From Cyanobacteria bacterium OH_CDB_20 (lineage in GTDB: Bacteria > Cyanobacteriota > Vampirovibrionia > Gastranaerophilales > Gastranaerophilaceae): 64,000 nt of DNA. The notes beneath the pieces were generated by a model. It saw only the letters and a list, made by a program, of their open reading frames with translations. It had not been told where the DNA came from and searched no databases. Position 1 is the stretch's first letter; the number at the start of each line of letters is the position of its first letter. Position numbers and translations under genes: made by a program. This document shows positions 26,411 through 35,358 of the stretch, one piece after another. The DNA is taken from the NCBI GenBank assembly GCA_023415935.1, contig JAEZIX010000026.1, forward strand, positions 66,261 through 130,260, in the 5' to 3' direction.

Positions 26411-26992
26411 ATGAAAAAATTATCAATGTTAGTTTGTGTAATGGTATTGGGTGCAGGTTTAGCTTCTCATGCTGCTTGTCCTTGTAATTCATCATGTGAT
26501 TCTTGTGCTGCGCCAGCGCCGGCTGCGCCTTGCTGTGGTAGTTCAACAACTACAACAGATACGACCACAACTTCAGATGGATGTTGCAAGATTCCAAAAG
26601 ATATAGTTGTAAAACAAGATTCTTGTTGTTGGCCACTGTCTCAAGAAGCATTGTTTAGAAAACTTTGCCTTGGCAATTGTCAGTTAGATAAAGCAAATTG
26701 CTTGTATAAAAAATTACAAGAGTGTAATGCACCTTTAGAAGAAAGATTAAAATGCGAAAAGGCAAAATTATGCGACATGATTAAATGTGGTGCATGTTCA
26801 ACTGATATTAAAAATCAGAAGAAAACAATAAAAAATATTGAAAAGGAAATTAAATCTAATTGGGAAACTTATGAAGATGACCTCAAGTGTCTATTGACTC
26901 CTGAACAAGAAAAGAATATGAGAAAATTCAATTCAGAAGCAAATTCCACATATAAGAAACTTAAAAATGGTTCTTGCTGCTGCAAAAAATAA
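26411..26992 (+). CDS. Secreted Cys-rich protein with Spy/CpxP-like tail
   Basis: A 193-aa protein with a Sec signal peptide (residues 1-22, cut near S-H-A-A). The mature part has 22 cysteines in clusters (C-P-C, C-C, C-C-W, C-C-C) separated by a Thr/Ser linker (about 45-56). The C-terminal half is charged and helical and contains L-L-T-P-E-Q-E-K, the LTxxQ-type motif of the Spy/CpxP periplasmic chaperones. It may bind metals or act in thiol/envelope stress, but that is inferred from composition only. GGGAG precedes the ATG and a terminator follows, so it is monocistronic. Confidence 0.7.
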   Translation: MKKLSMLVCVMVLGAGLASHAACPCNSSCDSCAAPAPAAPCCGSSTTTTDTTTTSDGCCKIPKDIVVKQDSCCWPLSQEALFRKLCLGNCQLDKANCLYKKLQECNAPLEERLKCEKAKLCDMIKCGACSTDIKNQKKTIKNIEKEIKSNWETYEDDLKCLLTPEQEKNMRKFNSEANSTYKKLKNGSCCCKK

Positions 26993-27022
26993 AAAATTCC
27001 TATCCTATCAAAATACGTTCTT

Positions 27023-27054
27023 GGCTCTTAGGTGATACTTAAGAGCCATTTTTT
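27023..27054 (+). terminator. Intrinsic terminator after the Cys-rich gene
   Basis: Stem GGCTCTTA / TAAGAGCC with a nine-base loop, then A and a T run. Confidence 0.9.
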
Positions 27055-27145
27055 CAATCTAATCTATATAAAGGGTTTACTTTTTGAATAAAATTATTAA
27101 AATAAAAGTGAAGGTATTATATGGTTAGATAAGATAGGAGAACCT

Positions 27146-27700
27146 ATGGGTACATTAAGTGGCCAAAGCTTAATTACATCAGCAGTTTCAGGATTAACAA
27201 ATACATTTTCTGCTGTTGCAAGTTATAATGGAAAAACAAGCTTGTCATTAGATGATTTGTCAAACCCTTCCAGTGAACTTTTAAACAAGCTGGGCTATAA
27301 CAATTCATTTTTAAGCTATTTATCAAGCAATTTTTCAAACTTAGATTCAGATAATGATGGCAATATTACAGGCGAAGATGTTTCTAAATTAACTCAAACA
27401 ATGCAATCACAAGGGTTAACATACAATGAAATTGCGCAACTTGCAGCATCTGGCAGTATAAGTTCAACCTTGTCTGAAACAGTATTAAATTATTTCCAAA
27501 AAATTGATAAAAACGGTGATGGAAGAGTTACAAGTTCTGAAATATCAGCATTTGGTTTTGAAGCTGACAGACAAAAAATGGATACAGAATATAATGGCTT
27601 TAAATCATCAAGCATGAGTACTTTCTATACAGATTTAGACAGTACAGAAAAACCTACCAGCATTATTGACAACATGTATCCAACAGAAAATAATTCGTAA
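27146..27700 (+). CDS. EF-hand calcium-binding protein
   Basis: A 184-aa protein with two canonical EF-hand loops: residues 67-78 (D-S-D-N-D-G-N-I-T-G-E-D) and 121-132 (D-K-N-G-D-G-R-V-T-S-S-E), each with the acidic residues at positions 1, 3, 5 and 12. The first ~60 residues are Ser/Thr/Asn-rich with hydrophobic spacing, with no clear signal peptide. A calcium-responsive adaptor or surface protein is possible; function unknown. An AGGAG site lies 8 bases before ATG. A bidirectional terminator lies just downstream, shared with the convergent ybaB-recR operon. Confidence 0.75.
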   Translation: MGTLSGQSLITSAVSGLTNTFSAVASYNGKTSLSLDDLSNPSSELLNKLGYNNSFLSYLSSNFSNLDSDNDGNITGEDVSKLTQTMQSQGLTYNEIAQLAASGSISSTLSETVLNYFQKIDKNGDGRVTSSEISAFGFEADRQKMDTEYNGFKSSSMSTFYTDLDSTEKPTSIIDNMYPTENNS

Positions 27701-27738
27701 TAAGTAAAGTATCGTTGATTAATATAAAATGAAAAAGA

Positions 27739-27763
27739 AAACAGGCTATATGGCCTGTTTTTT
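27739..27763. terminator. Bidirectional intrinsic terminator
   Basis: Stem AAACAGGC / GCCTGTTT, loop TATATG, with T runs on both strands. It serves the EF-hand gene on + and the ybaB-recR-small-gene operon on -. Confidence 0.88.
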
Positions 27764-27787
27764 CTTTATGTTTTTTGAAAAACTATA

Positions 27788-27964
27788 TTATTCTTTAATG
27801 ATAATCAGATTGTTTGCAATTTTCATTTTTGTTGTAGGCAAAATTACATCATTAAGCCCGTTTGCTATGCTTAATATTTTACCTGCTGCAAGCGTTACTT
27901 CTTCACCTTTGTATGTGAAAGTGTAGTCTGTTTCTCTGTCTGAACGAATTGTGATTTGATCCAT
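27788..27964 (-). CDS. Small 58-aa protein downstream of recR
   Basis: A leftward 58-codon frame with an AAGGAA ribosome-binding site 7 bases from ATG. The product begins M-D-Q-I-T-I-R-S-D-R-E-T-D-Y-T-F and contains a Gly/Ala turn (L-A-A-G-K-I-L-S-I), then a basic C-terminus ending I-I-I-K-E. The composition is soluble, beta-rich and protein-like. It starts 22 bases after recR and ends just before the bidirectional terminator, so it is the last gene of ybaB-recR. No family is recognised. Confidence 0.65.
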   Translation of the reverse strand: MDQITIRSDRETDYTFTYKGEEVTLAAGKILSIANGLNDVILPTTKMKIANNLIIIKE

Positions 27965-27986
27965 GTTTATTTTCCTTATTATTGTG

Positions 27987-28583
27987 TTAAATTTCTCTTC
28001 GGCCTTCTATTGCGCGGGCCAAGGTTATCTCATCTGCGTATTCAAGATCTGAACCCACAGGGAGCCCGAATGCTATTCTGGAAACCTTTACGTTGAAAGG
28101 CTTTATAAGTTTATTGAGATATAAACTCGTTGCCTCTCCTTCTACAGAAGGGCTTAACGCCAGGATAACTTCTTTTATGTCATCTTTTGCAATTCTTTGG
28201 AGAAGCTCTTTTATTCTGATATCTTCTGCTCCTATTCCATCTATTGGAGATATCAAACCCTGAAGTACATGGTACATTCCTTTGTATTCATTGGTTTTTT
28301 CAATTGCAATCAGGTCTTTTGTCTCTGATACAACACAAATTGTTTGTCTGTCTCTATTATGATTTTGACATATTTCGCAAGGATTTGAAGCCGACATATT
28401 AAAACAGACATCGCAATAGTGAATATTGTTTTTGGCTTCTACCATAATGTTTGCGAATTTTTCAACTTCGGCAACAGGCATTTTAAGCAAATGAAATGCC
28501 ATTCTTTGCGCTGATTTCGGTCCAATTCCCGGAAACTTTTGAAAGAATTCGATTAAGTTAGCAAGCGGTTTTGTATATTGCAT
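27987..28583 (-). CDS. recR: Recombination protein RecR
   Basis: A 198-aa RecR with the N-terminal helix-hairpin-helix ([12 protein letters not shown]), the C4 zinc finger (C-D-V-C ... C-E-I-C) and a Toprim domain (V-V-S-E-T-K-D ... S-P-S-V-E-G-E-A-T). It works with RecO in gap repair. Its ATG overlaps the ybaB stop as TAATG. Confidence 0.96.
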   Translation of the reverse strand: MQYTKPLANLIEFFQKFPGIGPKSAQRMAFHLLKMPVAEVEKFANIMVEAKNNIHYCDVCFNMSASNPCEICQNHNRDRQTICVVSETKDLIAIEKTNEYKGMYHVLQGLISPIDGIGAEDIRIKELLQRIAKDDIKEVILALSPSVEGEATSLYLNKLIKPFNVKVSRIAFGLPVGSDLEYADEITLARAIEGRREI

Positions 28584-28915
28584 TAAAATAGACCCGGTAT
28601 GCTGATTCCGCCAGTTGCTGCCTTCATTTTAGACTCCATTTTTGATGAAGCTTCTTTGCTTGCTTGAGTTATAGCTGTTGTAATAAGATCCTCAAGCATT
28701 TCAACTGTATCTTCGTCAACAGATTCAGGATTTTCAGGATTTATTGCTTCTTTTGAAAGTTTTATAGATTTAAATTTTCCTTGCCCGTCGCAAACCGCTT
28801 TTACTGCGCCATTACCTGCCTCAGCTGATATTTCCATTGCTTGAAGCTCGCCTTGCACATTTTGCAGTTTCTTTTGCATTTCTTGAGCTTGTTTCATCAT
28901 TGCTGCTATATTCAT
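28583..28915 (-). CDS. ybaB: Nucleoid-associated protein, YbaB/EbfC family
   Basis: A 110-aa YbaB/EbfC homologue: [13 protein letters not shown] at the N-terminus, the [11 protein letters not shown] strand and a C-terminal helix with L-I-T-T-A-I. These proteins bind DNA as dimers and are nearly always next to recR. It lies 80 bases below the 56-aa gene. Confidence 0.93.
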   Translation of the reverse strand: MNIAAMMKQAQEMQKKLQNVQGELQAMEISAEAGNGAVKAVCDGQGKFKSIKLSKEAINPENPESVDEDTVEMLEDLITTAITQASKEASSKMESKMKAATGGISIPGLF

Positions 28916-28995
28916 AAAAACTCCTCCTTAATTTATTCAGTGAATATTTATGATTATAAGACAACAATATTTTTAGAACAAGTCCGCTTTTACTT

Positions 28996-29166
28996 TTACA
29001 TAGACCTTCTCATTAAATCAGATATTTTAACTTCTGATTTTTTAGGTTTCAAAGGTTCTGTTATTATAGATTCTTTTACAGGTTTGAATTGGGATAATCC
29101 CACATATATCTTCTTTTCATCTTTTATCATTAATATTTCTTTTAAGAAATTCATAATTTCTGCCAT
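28996..29166 (-). CDS. Small 56-aa basic protein upstream of ybaB
   Basis: A leftward frame with an AAGGAT ribosome-binding site 8 bases from ATG. The product starts M-A-E-I-M-N-F-L-K-E-I-L-M and is rich in Lys, with S-Q-F-K-P-V-K-E-S and a C-terminal S-D-L-M-R-R-S-M. It sits ~80 bases upstream of ybaB on the same strand and may be the first gene of that operon. No family is recognised. Confidence 0.6.
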   Translation of the reverse strand: MAEIMNFLKEILMIKDEKKIYVGLSQFKPVKESIITEPLKPKKSEVKISDLMRRSM

Positions 29167-29264
29167 TGTTATTTATCCTTTCTCTCAATATTGTAATCGT
29201 AAACTCAAGGATTTATATACTTTATTAAAACTATTTTTTAAATATTTTTAATCCCCAATTATGG

Positions 29265-29270
29265 TATAGT
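29265..29270 (+). promoter_or_regulatory. Extended -10 that would give a leaderless message
   Basis: TGGTATAGT (extended -10, hexamer TATAGT) lies only 6 bases before the ATG of the HEAT-like gene, and no ribosome-binding site precedes that ATG. Transcription from this box would start at or next to the A of ATG, giving a leaderless message. No good -35 box is present. Confidence 0.4.
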
Positions 29271-29276
29271 TATATT

Positions 29277-29999
29277 ATGAGAAATAATCTGGAAACCGAA
29301 ACCTCTACTAATACTCATTCTGCAGAGAAGGCATATTCTTACTGTCTTGAAAACAAAGAACATGAGGATATAATTGAGCTCCTAAATTCCCAAGATGAGC
29401 TGAAGAAACAGGCTGCAATATTAAATCTCAAAGAAATAAAATCTTCCCGCGAAGCATCAATTTTTATTATGAATCTTACGGGTCAAAGCAGCCTCATAAG
29501 GGAAATAACGGCGATTAAGCTGAACGAGTTTGTCAAAAATGATAAATACAGGCAATTTTTCCAACAGGGTAATATTCTTGAAAAATTAGCCATGGCGATA
29601 ATAGACGTTAACCCAACAGTTTGTAGAAACGTTATTGAGATATTAATTAAAATAGATAATAAAAAATATCTGGTTCAAGAAATCAGTAAAAAATTTTTTG
29701 AAGCTTATGAAGAAGTTAAAAACTTTAAAAACTATAAAAGTTATGAGGCAAATAAAAAAATATTTAAACTCTATTGGTACTTAGAATCTATTTATATCCT
29801 TCTGGGTGATTTTAGTAAGGATGAAAATTTTAATAAAATTCTTAAAATTTCAGCAGAATTTAAAGATTATACAATAAGAGAAAAAGCCGCTAAAATAATT
29901 GCGCAGATTAATGATTGTTCAGATGAGATAAAAATGTATAAAAATATGCTTCAAACGGATGAAAATCTTTATGTGAGAAGATATTTGTCAAAATTATGA
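29277..29999 (+). CDS. HEAT/armadillo-like repeat protein
   Basis: A 240-aa all-helical protein: repeated amphipathic helix pairs (S-S-L-I-R-E-I-T-A-I-K-L-N-E-F and Y-T-I-R-E-K-A-A-K-I-I-A-Q-I are typical), consistent with HEAT-type scaffolds. It has no signal peptide or membrane segment. It lies 29 bases before the ABC exporter gene and may be co-transcribed, suggesting an envelope-transport partner role (inference). The start has no Shine-Dalgarno sequence. Confidence 0.65.
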   Translation: MRNNLETETSTNTHSAEKAYSYCLENKEHEDIIELLNSQDELKKQAAILNLKEIKSSREASIFIMNLTGQSSLIREITAIKLNEFVKNDKYRQFFQQGNILEKLAMAIIDVNPTVCRNVIEILIKIDNKKYLVQEISKKFFEAYEEVKNFKNYKSYEANKKIFKLYWYLESIYILLGDFSKDENFNKILKISAEFKDYTIREKAAKIIAQINDCSDEIKMYKNMLQTDENLYVRRYLSKL

Positions 30000-30028
30000 T
30001 ATACTTCTATTAGTTGCGAAGGTTAAAT

Positions 30029-31840
30029 ATGTTTTATATTCCGTTTTTCAAATTTGTAAAATATTTTGGTAAAGGCTATTATTTAAAGTTGGTAAATATG
30101 CTGTTTTTAGCATTTATGGCTAGTTTGCTCGACTTTGTGAGCGTTGCCATAATTTTCCCGGTTGTAATGCTTATCATGAACCCTAATCAACTTGCAAACA
30201 GTTTTTATATGAGGTTAATTGCCAAATTTGTCCCTATTCCTGATAACCAAAGACTATTGATAATATTTGGATGTGGTTTTGTTTTCCTTGTTATACTTAA
30301 GAACATTTATATGATTTTTAATATGTACTGGCAGAATAAGACAATTAAAGACTGGACTTTGTCTGTTAATAAAAAACTTATGAAATATTTTTTATTTGCG
30401 CCGTATGAAGAAAATCTTAAAGACTCTGATTCTCAGAAAATATTTGATATGACCAGCACAGTAGAGCAGGTTTTTGATAATTTTGTATTTAAAGTGATTA
30501 TCTTTACGTCAAATACGCTTGTTGTTGCTGTAATATTCAGCTGGCTTATTTATCTTCTTCCTTTTTATACTGCTATTGCTGTTGTGTTTTTCATTGTATC
30601 AGCTTCTTTGCAAAACTTTTTCTTTAGAAGATGGAGTAAAAATATTGCAGACGAAAGATACAACCTTACAAAAGGTTCTTTTGAAACCTTAATGTCCAGT
30701 TTAAGATGTTTGAAAGATATAAAAGTCACTGGCTCAGAGGGATATTTTTGCTCAGTATATAATAAAATATCAGAAAAAATCATACCTTTGTCTGAAAGAA
30801 TCAATCTTATTCCTATTATTCCGCAATATATCATTGAAATAATCTTTGTAATGACAGTAATAATATTAGCTATCGGGATTTTTATAGAATACAATGGCAA
30901 CCCTACGAATATCATGATGATATTTGGTGTAGTTGCAATTTCTATCTATAGAATTGCACCTTTAATCTACAAAAGTCAGGTTTGTATAAACTATATAAAC
31001 ATTTACAAAGAATATTTAGATAAAATCATTGATACATACGAAAGATACAGCAAATATGATGATTATATTTCTAACCCTACAAAAGAAAGAATGACTTTTT
31101 ATGATTCAATAGATCTTAAGGATATTACTTTTTCTTATGATAAAGAAGCGGACGTTTTAAAAAGTATTAGTCTGAACATAAAAAGAGGAGAATTCGTCGG
31201 AATAATTGGACTTTCTGGAGCGGGTAAAACGACTCTTGTAGACGCAATGATGGGACTTTTGATTCCAAAGGGTGACATCTCTGTTGATGGGACTTTAATA
31301 ACGCCAAAAAACATAAGAGAATACCAAAATATAATAGGTTATGTCGCACAAAATATAAATACAATAGGTGGAAGTATTGCAAAGAACGTTGCTTGGGGCA
31401 TGGATGAAGAAGAGATTGATAAAGATATGGTTGTAAAAGCCCTGAAGGATGCACAGCTTTATGATCAACTTATATCAATGCCTAATGGCTTGGATACAAT
31501 CCTTACTCCTGATGGCTCAGGGCTATCTCAAGGCCAAAAACAAAGAATCGGTATTGCAAGAGCTTTATACCGTTCTCCTGAGATTTTAATTTTGGATGAG
31601 GCAACTTCTTCTCTTGATGTTAAGGTCGAAAATGAACTTACAGAGATATTGCAAAAACTTAAAGGCGATAAAACAATTATTGCAATTGCGCACAGATTTT
31701 CTACGCTTAAAAACTGCGACAAAATTATATATTTAAAAGATGGGGTTCTTGTTGACGTTGGAACTTTCAGTAAACTTTCAAGTAAATATGAAGAATTTGA
31801 AGAAATCATAAGGCTATCAAGGATTAACCTTGATAACTAG
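30029..31840 (+). CDS. ABC exporter, lipid/glycan flippase type
   Basis: A 603-aa fused transmembrane-ATPase half-transporter. I chose ATG at 30029 (AAGG 8 bases ahead) over an in-frame TTG at 30014. About six membrane helices fill the first ~330 residues. The ATPase has Walker A (G-L-S-G-A-G-K-T-T-L), the signature L-S-Q-G-Q-K-Q-R, Walker B (I-L-I-L-D-E-A-T-S-S-L-D) and a switch His. It looks like MsbA/PglK-type exporters that flip lipids or lipid-linked sugars. The GT-C-like membrane protein downstream supports a glycolipid substrate, but this is inference. Confidence 0.85.
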   Translation: MFYIPFFKFVKYFGKGYYLKLVNMLFLAFMASLLDFVSVAIIFPVVMLIMNPNQLANSFYMRLIAKFVPIPDNQRLLIIFGCGFVFLVILKNIYMIFNMYWQNKTIKDWTLSVNKKLMKYFLFAPYEENLKDSDSQKIFDMTSTVEQVFDNFVFKVIIFTSNTLVVAVIFSWLIYLLPFYTAIAVVFFIVSASLQNFFFRRWSKNIADERYNLTKGSFETLMSSLRCLKDIKVTGSEGYFCSVYNKISEKIIPLSERINLIPIIPQYIIEIIFVMTVIILAIGIFIEYNGNPTNIMMIFGVVAISIYRIAPLIYKSQVCINYINIYKEYLDKIIDTYERYSKYDDYISNPTKERMTFYDSIDLKDITFSYDKEADVLKSISLNIKRGEFVGIIGLSGAGKTTLVDAMMGLLIPKGDISVDGTLITPKNIREYQNIIGYVAQNINTIGGSIAKNVAWGMDEEEIDKDMVVKALKDAQLYDQLISMPNGLDTILTPDGSGLSQGQKQRIGIARALYRSPEILILDEATSSLDVKVENELTEILQKLKGDKTIIAIAHRFSTLKNCDKIIYLKDGVLVDVGTFSKLSSKYEEFEEIIRLSRINLDN

Positions 31841-31964
31841 TAAAACTAATTATAGTTGTATAAACATAACGCGATTTGTGCTAATATAGATTGCAATAGA
31901 CCCCATATATTTTTATTAAAATAAAAATAGTAAGTTTGTTGACATAACTTGAGGGCCATTCAGA

Positions 31965-33602
31965 GTGAATGCGAAAAATATTACTTCAAAGTTTAAATCT
32001 ATAATATTTCTGATACTACCTTTTTTAGTATATTTTTTAGTAGCAACATATAAGTTGTCAGAACCTTCTTTGTGGGTTAATGAATGCCTCCAAAGACACT
32101 ATGCCATACAAAACTTTGAGGACTTTTATTTCCTTGTTTCGCGTACTTCTTTTCAGTCTCCTCTTTATCCATTTATTCTATCTTTGTGGATTAAAGTGAA
32201 TGACGGTGTATTCTGGATGAGATTTTTATCTGTTTTGTTTGGATTTTTTGGTGCTATCGGATTTTATAAGTCAGTTAAAGAAGTTTCTGGGCAAAATCTT
32301 GCTTTGTTCTCTGTCATAGTTTACTCGTGTGTATTTAGGTTAATATACAATTTTCAAGAAGTTACAGAATATGCTTTTATGATTGGGAATATGTGCTGGG
32401 CAGCATATTACTTTATAAAAACCCTAAAAAATATGGATATCAAAAATATTGTTTTATTCAATATTTTTGGTGCTTTGTCTTTTGCCTCGCAGTATAGTGC
32501 ATTAATTGTTATTATGGCTTTTTCTTTCTTCCTTTTCTTAAAGGCGGTAATTAATAAAAATATTCAGGAAGTAAAAAATATAATAGTATCATACATTATT
32601 AATTTAACTTTTGTTTGCTTGCCAATTTATCATTTTTATATGAAGACTCAACTCCCAGTGGTGTTTGATAAAAATAACGTTTTTAATGTACCTATAAATC
32701 AAAATATATTTTGGGATTTTTATCAAGGATTTATTCAGACTGTAAAATATAATTTCTTCCCGAATTTAACATATGAGACTAATGAAATCTTCATGAATTT
32801 TCATGTTCCGGATATTGTCGTAAATATTTTGGCTTACTTGTTCTTGATTGTTTTGACGATTTCAGTGGTAAGACTTTTAAAATCAAAACGAAACAGAATA
32901 ATAATTATTTCAATGGTCAAAAAACCAAAATCAGAAAAGAGTATGATAATTGTATATTTGATATGGAGCAGCATTTTAAGCTGGTGTATATATTATTCAC
33001 TTGTCAAAGCAGGTTTGTACTCATATGGTGAATTTGGCTTTAGGTGGGGGATTTTTATTACTCCATTGTGGCTGTTAACTGCGATTGTTACCATAAGTGA
33101 TTTTTTAACTGAATTGGGACTTTCTTACAGCAAATTATTTTTAAAGATAGGCAAAATACTCAGTTATTCAATTGTATTTTTAACTGCTATATACTGTTTT
33201 ACAGGTGTTTATGGGGTTTATAAACATTGGGAAAAAGAAGATACCAAAGGTATGGTCCAAAGATGGTATGAGATAGAAGGTTATAAAGAAAAGACTATTT
33301 TATATTACGGCGCTAAATATGGTTTTATGTATTATTTGGAAAAAGACCCGAGGTTTGATGAATCATACAAAAATAATATCGTTAAGATCCCTTGGGTAGA
33401 AGATGGCGATTATTATGAATTTAGAGCAATAATCAGTAAATTATTAGACAACAATTTCAATTTTCCTGTTATTTATCTATGTTTTGCCCATACTGGTGAT
33501 GATATGCATACTATATTACTTTTGTTTAAAGACAAAGGTTACAAAGTCAGCATAATTTATGATGAACATGATGCAGTTATTTGTAAATTGGTTAAAAAAT
33601 AA
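31965..33602 (+). CDS. Polytopic GT-C-like glycosyltransferase, ArnT/PMT-like
   Basis: A 545-aa protein starting at GTG with GAGGG ten bases ahead. It has about 11 membrane helices and a C-terminal soluble domain. The N-terminus has P-S-L-W-V-N-E-C, matching the first-loop pattern of family 39 GT-C enzymes, where an acidic D/E pair binds metal; here Asn replaces the first acid. Such enzymes transfer sugars from polyprenyl phosphate on the outer face of the membrane. Acceptor and donor are unknown. It follows the ABC exporter. Confidence 0.65.
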   Translation: MNAKNITSKFKSIIFLILPFLVYFLVATYKLSEPSLWVNECLQRHYAIQNFEDFYFLVSRTSFQSPLYPFILSLWIKVNDGVFWMRFLSVLFGFFGAIGFYKSVKEVSGQNLALFSVIVYSCVFRLIYNFQEVTEYAFMIGNMCWAAYYFIKTLKNMDIKNIVLFNIFGALSFASQYSALIVIMAFSFFLFLKAVINKNIQEVKNIIVSYIINLTFVCLPIYHFYMKTQLPVVFDKNNVFNVPINQNIFWDFYQGFIQTVKYNFFPNLTYETNEIFMNFHVPDIVVNILAYLFLIVLTISVVRLLKSKRNRIIIISMVKKPKSEKSMIIVYLIWSSILSWCIYYSLVKAGLYSYGEFGFRWGIFITPLWLLTAIVTISDFLTELGLSYSKLFLKIGKILSYSIVFLTAIYCFTGVYGVYKHWEKEDTKGMVQRWYEIEGYKEKTILYYGAKYGFMYYLEKDPRFDESYKNNIVKIPWVEDGDYYEFRAIISKLLDNNFNFPVIYLCFAHTGDDMHTILLLFKDKGYKVSIIYDEHDAVICKLVKK

Positions 33603-33606
33603 ATGG

Positions 33607-34992
33607 CTATAAAATATATTTTTTAAGGTCGTCTTTGTCAAAAACCTCAATACTCTTTTTGTTGTGTATAAGGATAAGAGAGCTTATCAGAGGTTTTAAG
33701 GTTGCAAAATTTTCATTTGAAAGTTTTGTATTTAAATCAACCATATTGTCTGTCAAGAATTCTGTTATCAATACTTTATCTTTGAACGCTAGAGAGCAGA
33801 AATAATCGAGACCTTCTTTTGATGTAATTCCCTCGAAATATATTATGTCAGGAGATTGAAACTCAATAAAACGCATAGCTTTATCAATATTAAAGCTGAT
33901 ATTTTCGTTAAGCTCACTTTGGTGAACATTTTTGAGGCTATATTTTGCAATAGATTCAATTGTCATCACGTTCTTATTTTCTTTAGGAAGCTCTGACAGA
34001 ATCGAATAAATAGTGTGTGTTTTTCCGCTTAAAGAAGAGCCGCAAACAAGTATAATCCCGGGTTTTTCTATAGAATTTTTAATTATTTCAATTTGTTTTT
34101 CTGTAAAACCTATCTCAGAAAGTTTCTTAGGAGGTTTATAAATTTTCAGCGAAATTCTTTCTCCTTGAATTGTAGGGAAAGCAGATATGCTTGCTGTGAA
34201 AGTTGTTTCATCGACTTTAAAAATAAGTTTTCCGAGTTGTGGAATCTCTGATACATTAGGGTCTAATGATGAAAGTGTTTTTAATTTAGATATAAATTGT
34301 GCAACAATTATTGTTGGAATTTGTCCCGTCGAAATAATTTCTGATGATGTCCTAAAGTTTACGCAGAGACCATTTGGAGCGTGTTCAAAGAGAACTTCGT
34401 GGACCTTTTGGAATACTGCCTGTTTTAAAATTGCTCGCAGAATATTTTGTATATGTTCTTCAGAGAGAGTTTCTGCATGTAAAACTTCACGCCAGTCGTA
34501 TTTTGCTTCATTTTGATCTAGGAAAATCTTTCCGACAGAACTATCGGTTTTATAATATTCTTCAATCTTCTGCATAACAAGGTGTTCTGCGCAAATGATA
34601 GGTTCAATTTTGCAACCTGTTTTTTCAACAATATTATCGATTGCAAATAAGTCCAAAGGGTCAGCCATTGCGATTGTTAAAACATTTTCGATTTTAAAAA
34701 GCGGTATTAGCTTGTATTTTTGAGCATCGTTAAAACTTATAAGCTCTAAACACCTTGTATCAAGTGAATAATCTCTTAAATCAAGATATGGGATATGAAG
34801 CTTTGATTCCAAAAATTTCAAAAGCATTTCTTCAGTTATAAGGCTTGATTCAATAAGCACTTTGCCTATATTAACATTCTGAGCAGCCGCTACTTCTTGA
34901 GCTTTTTCGATGTCTTCATATGATATGAGCCCGTCTCTTACAAGGTCATATTTGAGCTTTTCAAGCGTTTTGTTTGTAACGATAGCTTCCAT
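33607..34992 (-). CDS. Degenerate PilB/GspE-like ATPase
   Basis: A 461-aa paralogue of type IV pilus/T2SS assembly ATPases. The N-terminal ~150 residues are a GspE-N/MshEN domain (N-I-G-K-V-L ... L-I-T-E-E-M-L-L-K-F-L), a fold that binds c-di-GMP in some homologues. The ATPase core keeps a Walker-A-like G-S-S-L-S-G-K-T, but the Walker B/Asp box has become D-I-I-Y-F-E-G-I-T and the His box (normally T-L-H-T-N-D) reads E-F-L-T-D-N. There is no zinc-binding tetracysteine. It is probably catalytically weak or regulatory. It is the third gene of a histidine kinase-response regulator operon, 0 bases from the regulator stop. Confidence 0.75.
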   Translation of the reverse strand: MEAIVTNKTLEKLKYDLVRDGLISYEDIEKAQEVAAAQNVNIGKVLIESSLITEEMLLKFLESKLHIPYLDLRDYSLDTRCLELISFNDAQKYKLIPLFKIENVLTIAMADPLDLFAIDNIVEKTGCKIEPIICAEHLVMQKIEEYYKTDSSVGKIFLDQNEAKYDWREVLHAETLSEEHIQNILRAILKQAVFQKVHEVLFEHAPNGLCVNFRTSSEIISTGQIPTIIVAQFISKLKTLSSLDPNVSEIPQLGKLIFKVDETTFTASISAFPTIQGERISLKIYKPPKKLSEIGFTEKQIEIIKNSIEKPGIILVCGSSLSGKTHTIYSILSELPKENKNVMTIESIAKYSLKNVHQSELNENISFNIDKAMRFIEFQSPDIIYFEGITSKEGLDYFCSLAFKDKVLITEFLTDNMVDLNTKLSNENFATLKPLISSLILIHNKKSIEVFDKDDLKKYIL

Positions 34993-35358
34993 CTAAACAC
35001 CCAAGTGGCTTTTAACACGCTCTACAACAAAATCAATTTCAAAAGGCTTTGTGATATATTCATCTACGCCTGTTTCTTCGCCTATTATTTTGTCTTCGTC
35101 CTGAGAGCGCGCAGTAATCATTATAATAGGTATATTTTTGTATTTATTATCGTATTTTAGTAATCTGCTTATCTTGTAGCCGTTGATTTTTGGCATCATT
35201 ACATCAAGTATGATTAAATCAGGCATGATTTCTTTTGCAAGGTTGAGCCCTGCTTCCCCATCAAATGCCGTATAACACTCAAAGCCCTCTGCTTCAAGCA
35301 TGAACTGCAATGTTTCCACAATATCTTGTTCATCATCAACTATTAAAATCTTCTTCAT
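34993..35358 (-). CDS. Single-domain response regulator (receiver only)
   Basis: A 121-aa CheY-like receiver: acidic pair D-D near residue 8-9, phospho-acceptor Asp in I-I-L-D-V-M-M-P, Thr in I-T-A-R and Lys in T-K-P-F. There is no output domain. Its start overlaps the 3' end of the histidine kinase gene by 23 bases. It is the natural phosphorylation partner of that kinase and may act on the adjacent PilB-like protein. Confidence 0.92.
   Translation of the reverse strand: MKKILIVDDEQDIVETLQFMLEAEGFECYTAFDGEAGLNLAKEIMPDLIILDVMMPKINGYKISRLLKYDNKYKNIPIIMITARSQDEDKIIGEETGVDEYITKPFEIDFVVERVKSHLGV

Noticed and set aside
27729..27926. 65-aa rightward frame after the EF-hand gene
   Set aside because: It starts within the terminator and lies antisense to a better-supported small gene.
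28841..29251. 136-aa rightward frame
   Set aside because: Antisense to ybaB and the 56-aa gene; hydrophobic low-complexity shadow.
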